Under the pieces are notes generated by a model. That model saw only the letters and a list, made by a program, of their open reading frames with translations, was not told the origin of the DNA and searched no databases. Both the position numbers and the translations under genes were made by a program. Shown in pieces: positions 57,818-64,000 of a DNA stretch of 64,000 nucleotides. The stretch covers positions 590,443 to 654,442 of the forward strand of contig MZZL01000394.1 in the NCBI GenBank assembly GCA_002749535.1, read 5' to 3'. The stretch is from Apophysomyces variabilis (taxonomy: Eukaryota > Mucoromycota > Mucoromycetes > Mucorales > Mucoraceae). How positions within the stretch are numbered: position 1 is the first letter of the stretch; every line of letters begins with the position of its first letter.

Positions 57818-58370
57818 TCATGACCTTTTTTTTTTCCCCACTGCCAACTTCTTTCTGGTATTGCTTACATAGTCTTTTCTTTCCTCTTTTTTCTTTTCTT
57901 CCTTTTTCTCTATTTCCTTGTTGTTATTTTTTGTTTGACTTATAAATTATTTTAGTAAACTTTGCCTCATCCTTGTCATACTTCTACCTTATAAAGTTGT
58001 CCCAATTAACTATGTAATGCCCCAATCACATCCCATCACACCAAGCGTCATAGTATCAAAGGACCATATAGTTATAGTGATCTCATCCCATCCATTTTAA
58101 TAAATTTAGTCCTGTTAAGAACGTATTTGCTATTGACCATAATTACCTTTAGAACACTGTCTATCTTATAAATATATTATACTGAAACCTTTCAGATTTA
58201 TAGTAAATCCCATTTAACAAGTAGACATTCACAAATACTAGAAGTGTAGACACATTAGCATCACCAGAAGCAACTTTTACTTGAAGTGATCAGTTTCTAA
58301 AGCAGAATATCAGATATGACTAAAAAAAATACAATAGCTACCATTAGTGAACTTTTGCCACACTAATGAA
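57818..58370. other. CACTA-3 transposase 3' region
   Basis: T-rich after the stop, then AT-rich; no gene. Unlike CACTA-1 and CACTA-2 there is no VDFG...VLHKI segment here. Confidence 0.5.
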
Positions 58371-58564
58371 TTAATTACTACTTTTAGAGCATATTAGCTA
58401 CTTTAGCACGTTCACTACTTTTAGAGTAGACTCACTACTTTTAATATGCACTTCACTACTTTTAGTGAGAAATTTACTACTTTTAGTGATTTTACTACTT
58501 TTAGTACAGATTTACTACTTTTAGTGCGTTTTCACTACTTTTAGTGAGGTCTGTGACCATAGTG
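58371..58564. repeat. CACTA-3 right subterminal array and terminus
   Basis: Seven or more units TTCACTACTTTTAG / TTTACTACTTTTAGTG, ending in CTGTGACCATAGTG. Confidence 0.85.
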
Positions 58565-61168
58565 AGTCTCTATATCTGAGGCTCTGTTGAACTTCGTCTT
58601 GCAGCAAGATAGGAGAGCTCATCATATGCTATGGCTTCTTGTAGTTGCAGATGAACCCTCTCAAGGAAATGGAATGCTGTTATATACTTCACAACATTGC
58701 TGGCGTTCATACCAGGCGCTAACATGGAATGGATCATTTTTTTGTACAAACCATTGGTGTGTTCTATACACCTTGCAGAGATGGAATGAAGTGGACCCAG
58801 GTTGTGCATGGTGGAGGCTATGTGGGACAGATAATGTTGAGTAATTGTAAACACTGGAGGCTTCAAAGTTCCCTTGTTGTTGTTGTACTTGCAGATCAAG
58901 AAAGCTTGCCACTTTAAGATATTTCTGAATTAAAAAAGGTAAAGGTTAGTCTATCTCATTATTTTTATTCACATTACTTACCTCTCAATGACATCTAAGT
59001 CTGAATTAGTGTATGTCCACTGCAGACTCAACTGACAAGCAACAACCAGATCTATTAAAGCTCTCTAAGTTTCTTCTTGTTCCAAACTCTCCACCACAAC
59101 TGTTGGCACAGTGTACAATAAAAAATCCAACCAGTCAACAGCCCAATAGTGACTAGCACTTGTTGCAATGTTATTTCAGCGGCCTTGAAATAAAACAGGA
59201 GTTGTTTCATAGGATCTCTCAATAGCCTCCCCAATGGCACGACATATATTCTGGTTTTTCAGGATAAATGGATACTGTTCAACAATGTTACCATGCTTAC
59301 CAAGTTGGCTACAACCAAACTTCTCCTTGTTATTTACTATTATGGTCCAAATCAATCGCCCCAGTCCATGCCCTAGGAGATACATTTCATCTATTCCAAA
59401 GAAGTATGCGCCTGTGAACGTGCTCAACAACATGAAAGGAACAGGTGCTTTGATATCTTGTTTCTATTAAATGTAAGTAATAATTGAAAAAGTCTATTAG
59501 TATATAATATATGATTTATGATAGAATCTATATAATATACCTTATCATCATGAGTAAACTGTTCCCATGGACGTCTTTGAAATGGCTGTGACAGATCAGG
59601 GATAAAATACATGCTGCTGGTTTTTGCGCCTCTGATAAGACATTGGTAACAACCAAAGAAGGATAAGACGCCAATGTGATTGCATAAACTGGCAGCTGCA
59701 AGGATATCTCCAGTGGTCAGAGCAAGTGCACCTTTGCAGCAACTTCAGTTCTATCCAGCTTCTTAATGATCATACCACCATGTTTCAACTGTTGCAGTTC
59801 TTGAAGCAAAGGTTGCAAGAAGGATCAGATGTTTATTGAAGCTTTGCGTCCTGGCGTGATGCCCAGTTGAAGCATGTTATGATTCTTATAACTGTGAAAT
59901 ATAAGGCAATTTGATTAGTTTGTCTTTTAATTTAAGTCTGTTTAAGCTCACCGTTCAGATGGATCAAAGTTGAGAACTACTATGTGCATCATCGTCAACG
60001 AGGTACTGCTACTGTTGAATGGCTGAAAGCTATCAATGTACAAAGACAAGGCAATGTCATAGCACCCTGTCAGTACATGCTTCTTATTGCAGAGCGATTG
60101 ATAAACTTGACTATCAAAAAGGTCTATGTACTTTCCTTCTACTTCTTCACATTCATGTCAGTAAGATAACAGCTTGCAAGTATTGTTATCACCCAGCATG
60201 AGCGCGAGCTAGTCTGCAATTAGCAACATGGTCATCATTTGTGCTGGCTTCTGAATGACCTCGCCATTAGGTTGATGTTTACACGAATCTATAAAACATG
60301 CTTTGCCACACTGTAGACACATAGTTCTGTCATTATCACTCATAAACAGAATGCAACCCTCTGGACAAACATCATACGTTTTCAGTTCAACTTGGTAGGC
60401 CTCCTTTACTAATTGCTCAGACAAATAGTAGCTGAGAAGAGGCGAATGCAACATGCTGCAATCTACGTCCAATGGTAAGAACATTCCAACAAAATTAGAA
60501 AAGACACATGTACCTGATTGCACAACTTTTAGGAATTCATTGAAGATCTTTACAATATCATTGTATGCTTTACATAAAACGTTTGATGAAACTGCTGTCT
60601 TGAAAAGCTTTATGCTGAAGCATTCCATATAGGTCTATTGAGGGCTGCGTTTGTACTCAATGATGTAAGGAGGGTTCTCAATTAATTGCTTATAGAGTTC
60701 TATTGGATCAAAGTAGTGATCAACTATTCTGCATTTTAGTAAGATACTGGTGTTATCAACTTATACTTACAATTATTGTTTTCCATTGCTCTCTCAATTT
60801 TATCAAGAACCTCAAATGGAAAGTTAATACAGTTGTCTTTAGTTTCTGATTCATCAGAGTTAATGTCTTCAGAGTTTTCATCGACCTGAGTCTCCAATGC
60901 TTGCATATGTTCAATCAGTGCAGTGTGATCATCATCAATATCCCCAACGTATTCATCGACGTCCTAAATGAATAATGGGAGAACAAGGTTAGTATATATT
61001 CATTGATGAACAAGTATTTTATACTATAGAGGCATTATTGATGGGAACCAGCTTGATCAAATCTTTTTTATGCTGTATAAAACAAGCTTTATGATGGCGA
61101 TTGTAAGCATTTCTTGTAGAAAAGGTAATGTTGCAAGTACTGCATATAGTGCTAGTAGGGGTAGTTAT
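58565..61168 (-). pseudogene. CACTA-4 Tnp2-like transposase, 3'-truncated, start codon lost
   Basis: Same gene as in CACTA-2. The start codon has become ATA at 61168-61166 (C to T on the plus strand). The segment 60628-60209 holds CPEGCILFMSDNDRTMCLQC, where one Cys-pair spacing residue has changed, plus QMMTMLLIAD; 59433-59176 holds FGIDEMYLLGHGLGRL, where the DEMH of the sister copies reads DEMY; 58899-58570 holds ERTNGLYKK-like EHTNGLYKKMIHSM. The frame is interrupted many times and the C-terminal exons are absent. It keeps CAG at the position where CACTA-2 has the TAG of 7551. Confidence 0.82.
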
Positions 61169-61881
61169 TGTAGATAGATACAGAGTGATCACAAAAAAAA
61201 AATAAAGATAAGATACAAAAAACTGTTCAAAACGAAGTGACTTATATATATATATTTATCATAGAAATTTTTTGCACAGGATGTTAGATCTGTATTGGAT
61301 AAGATGATCGTTCTCAAAGAAGACATCAGATCTATATTGGATAATATAATCCTTGTATAGTAGTGTTATAGTATGATAGATCGCTTGCATCATCTTTAGA
61401 CATTGACAGATCTACTTACAGTATATGACCTTTGCTGCATGTGTAACAACAAGCAATTACTGCTTTTGATACCACTATTATCCATCTCTGCCTGTGTCTC
61501 TGACAGATCACTTTTCCCTATTTAGGACTTTATCAATGTAACATGACTAATGGCATCTATGAACAACTGACAAACGCAGTCTTTCATCATCATTTGCCAT
61601 CTTTTCTTGTTGATAATCATCTCTATCTTGATAGATTTCTGCCATCAGCCGTCATATCTTGCAATCATTTCAGCATTGTTCATTATGTTCAACTATAATC
61701 TTATTATAATCTCTTTGAATTGCGTGATTATCAATTACTTCATTATCAATCAGAGTTTGTATTAGCAACAACATTCCATAGATGATAGGAAAGCTACATA
61801 TATATATATATATATAGCTAACAGTTAAGTGATTATACTGCATCTATCTCTCACATCTTTCTTTCCTAACTTTATATCAAC
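61169..61881. promoter_or_regulatory. Divergent promoter region of CACTA-4
   Basis: 713 bp, colinear with 9689-10394. The TA run before the accessory gene is longer here (about 61798-61816), and the pair of AGATCT(A/G)TATTGGATAA motifs is at about 61286 and 61327. Confidence 0.55.
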
Positions 61882-62571
61882 ATGTCCTCCACTACTTTGA
61901 ATAACAAACGCCCTAGAGAAGATTCTGAGACCTGTATAGCCAGAATTCTGATGGAAATGATTCGAGCCAAATTACCTGACATGATTGAAGCTGCCATTGA
62001 AGAGGTATTGCAAAGATGGGAGGAAAGTGGCCTTATCTTGCTGAGCAGTCAGCAATCCTTTGATGAATCTCAGGGATCCTACGATCATCTAAGAGTTGAG
62101 CCAATTGTCTATGGGAATATGCCTCCATCAAGATCAATTCCAAACAATGCCTGGGAAAATAGTGAGCTGAAGGAATGCTATCTTCCTGATAGTATGCCTG
62201 AAGCTACCAAGTTGTGGTTAGAAGGAAAAGATATGAAGTGTGTCAGCAAAAACTCAGTGGTAAAGAGTTTGCAGTTTCTCATATTTATATAGAATTCTCA
62301 ACAGCCTCTACCTGTCCTTTAAGATCTGTACATAGCTCTGGGGAGAAAAGCCAATGTGGTGGTAAAGCAATTGGAGAAGGTATGTGGATTCTCTTTACAA
62401 CAAAAACCTTGGAGCCAGGTGCCCACTGACAAACGTGAGCTTGCTTATATGATAATGGAGCAACAGAGGCTTCAGATCAGAGTGCCCTTGGATGTCTGTG
62501 AGGGTCACTGGGGTGCCAATTTCCTCATCACTCATAGATGGGAAAACAGCTATAACTGTAGAAATAAGTAA
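61882..62571 (+). pseudogene. CACTA-4 accessory protein of unknown family (two stops)
   Basis: Same length and frame as the CACTA-2 copy (230 codons including stop). Start ATG 61882, final TAA 62569-62571. The first 136 codons are open, including EEVLQRWEESG, where CACTA-2 has its stop. TAG at 62290-62292 and TAA at 62320-62322 replace CAG and CAA of CACTA-2. Between them the two copies show that the ancestral frame was open throughout. The family signature WGANFLITHRWENSYNCRNK is present at the end with Arg-to-His and Arg-to-Cys changes, both CpG-type transitions. Confidence 0.8.
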
Positions 62572-63232
62572 GACAGTCAGATTAAATTGCGCAATTTATT
62601 TATTTTAGTCATTATTAGGAAAAGTGCGCAGGCAAATAGTGTTAAAAGCAATGTCACTGAATAGACTCTGATTCTTTTTGACAGCATAGTGCTGAATAGT
62701 GCGCTCTAAAAGAGACAGAAGGAGAGGGGACAGGGCTGGGTAGATGGAAGGAAGAGTGGAAACTTAGATGGGAAAAAAAATTAGCCAATAAAAGCTTTTT
62801 TTTCCAATAATTAAAAAAACTGATTTTTCTCACTTTGCCTACTTTTTTGCTTTTTCTTTTGCTTTTATTTTACCTTTTACTCTTTATAGCCTTGTTTCAT
62901 TATGGTTGAATGGTCGTAAGTGCATATTACCTATTATATTTTTACTGACATCTGATTATATAAAATACAACTACTACAATTCAATGCCTGTAGAAACTAC
63001 TGGCATCACATACAATTCATATTTGCATCATATATACCTTTTTCTAATGTTAAAGGTAGGCCACTATTTTACTGCACTATTATTGTTATTTCTTTTCATT
63101 GCTTTAACCTTTGTCTCCTTCCTATATAGCTAACCAAAACAACTTCTGACAATTGCATATCACTTATATTCAAGCACTCATTCAGGTAAATTAACTAGTT
63201 CTATTACCTACTTTATACTTACTACCCAAGTT
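62572..63232. other. CACTA-4 3' region after the accessory gene
   Basis: Colinear with 11085-11750; poly(A) signal AATAAA at 62787-62792. It ends at CCCAAGTTTA, where an inverted transposase fragment is joined. Confidence 0.6.
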
Positions 63233-63593
63233 TACCATTACCCAGCATTACCTTTGCTACATCACTTTTACTATGTGCAACCTTAGTCCTCTCTGTGCAA
63301 TCTCTGCAAGGTGTATAGAACGCACTAATGGTTTGTATAAGAAAATGATCTGTTCCATGTCAGCACTAAGAACTAACGCTAGCAACATTGTAAAGAAAAT
63401 TGCCACCTTCTGCTTCTTGGAAAGGGTTCATTCACAACTGCAGGAAACTGTAGCATACAATGAGCTCTCATATCTTGCTGCAAGACTAGGTTCAACTGAA
63501 CCTCAAATCTGGAAGCCTTACTATAAAGAAACCAACGTGCAAAACTTCCAAGGAGCCATTGGCGTTAATGGGCATATATTCCACAATCTGCTC
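63233..63593 (+). pseudogene. Inverted fragment of a CACTA transposase
   Basis: On the plus strand it encodes ITQHYL.., ARCIERTNGLYKKMICSMSA, VKKIATFCFLERVHSQLQ, YNELSYLAARLGSTEPQIW and FQGAIGVNGHIFHNLL. It matches the CACTA-1 subtype (about 13430-13790) better than CACTA-2. It is opposite in direction to the transposase of the adjoining CACTA-4. The end at 63593 is set by the hAT-4 terminus. Confidence 0.8.
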
Positions 63594-64000
63594 TAGGGCA
63601 TGAAATGGGTTGGGCCAATCTGGGCTGGGCCAATCTGGGCTGGGCCAATTTGGGTTGGGTCAATTTGGGCCAGGTTATAACTGGGCCGGGCCATAACTGG
63701 GCTGGGCCAATATATTGACCCAAGGCCCATTGGGCCATCTTATCTGGGTCAAAGGTATGGCCCAAGGCCTATTGGGCTACTTTATATGGGCCTAAGTTTC
63801 ATCTAGAGCCCATTGAGGTCCCCTTTTGAAGGCTTAGACTAAGTTTTAATAAATCAGGTTGAAAATATAATCTAGTAGGAACAAGATGATTAAAACAAAT
63901 GCTAATCAGCGACATCTCATGTCATTGCAAACATAATTTGGTAAATGTCAACCTAAGTTGCATTTATTATATGAGAAGGCATTAAAGAATATATAAAGAA
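63594..64000. mobile_element. hAT-4, left end of an element running off the window
   Basis: Terminus TAGGGCATGAAATGGG, preceded by ATCTGCTC as a candidate 8 bp target duplication, then a dense cluster of GGGCTGGGCCAAT-type motifs to about 63800. The following AT-rich part resembles the 3' region of hAT-2/hAT-3 (ATGTCATTGCAA, GCATTTATT, ATATATAAAGA). The element continues beyond 64000, so gene content and the other end are unknown. Confidence 0.75.

Larger units (their letters stand above)
41298..58564 (+). mobile_element. CACTA-3 element, about 17.3 kb including hAT insertions
   Basis: The left end CACTATGACCACAGGG and right end (reverse complement) CACTATGGTCACAG are inverted CACTA termini. 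The order is reversed relative to CACTA-2: accessory gene on minus (42639-47176), transposase on plus (54605-57817). Removing hAT-1 and hAT-2 leaves about 6.9 kb, matching CACTA-2 in size. No target duplication (CTT left, AGT right), and the flanks are unrelated: Gypsy-4 pol on the left, CACTA-4 transposase on the right. Confidence 0.82.
58565..63232 (-). mobile_element. CACTA-4 fragment, close relative of CACTA-2, both ends missing
   Basis: Aligns with CACTA-2 from about 7084 to about 11750 and is largely colinear. It starts inside the transposase at the CACTA-3 end and finishes before the right array. Compared with CACTA-2, most differences are C to T and G to A in this copy, often at CpG. 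Confidence 0.85.

Noticed and set aside
1..64000. Search for ordinary host protein-coding genes
   Set aside because: Every sizeable coding signal could be traced to a MULE, CACTA, hAT or gypsy element; apart from the tRNA-Asp gene no host gene could be supported.

Overview
The window is a transposon graveyard from a eukaryotic nuclear genome, most likely an early-diverging (Mucoromycota-type) fungus. Evidence for this: a nuclear-type tRNA-Asp gene with a poly-T Pol III stop, short GT...AG introns of about 45-60 nt inside transposase genes, AT-rich DNA, and a mix of FAR1/MULE, CACTA (EnSpm), hAT and Ty3/gypsy elements. I see no host protein-coding gene. Fungal identity is an inference; no species-level marker is present.

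Layout. 1-805: AT-rich, unassigned. 806-3108: broken FAR1/MULE transposase that stops at the start of an OTU-like domain. 3109-18738: CACTA-1, carrying two younger insertions, a 1.3 kb CACTG element (3303-4626, target duplication AGT) and CACTA-2 (5360-12340, target duplication AAC). 18739-19774: a retroelement gag remnant, AT-rich spacer and a tRNA-like fragment. 19775-27483: Gypsy-1 (minus), which contains a 908 bp duplication joined by one n. 27493-27564: tRNA-Asp(GUC). 27593-32912: Gypsy-2 (plus). 32916-38217: Gypsy-3 (minus). 38220-41297: Gypsy-4 (minus, truncated). 41298-58564: CACTA-3, swollen by hAT-1 (43121-46945) and hAT-2 (47868-54398); hAT-2 itself contains an inverted relative, hAT-3 (48663-52089), with an 811 bp assembly gap. 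58565-63232: CACTA-4, truncated at both ends. 63233-63593: inverted transposase scrap. 63594-64000: left end of hAT-4.

The most interesting system is the CACTA family. Each member has a multi-exon Tnp2-like transposase with an N-terminal C2HC finger. It is transcribed divergently from a single-exon gene of about 229 codons that I cannot assign to any family, a candidate TnpA-like partner. Long arrays of CACTTAAAGTAG / CACTAAAAGTAG units flank the pair just inside the CACTA ends, and a conserved TTTTATCCAATAAAA box marks the inner edge of the array on the accessory-gene side. Four copies allow comparison. All copies are damaged, and the damage that can be polarised is dominated by C:G to T:A transitions, suggesting cytosine-methylation decay or a RIP-like process.

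The gypsy elements cluster around the tRNA gene: one LTR ends 9 bp before the mature tRNA and another begins 28 bp after it. Three gypsy elements then follow with only 2-3 bp between them, which points to Pol III-directed or hotspot integration.
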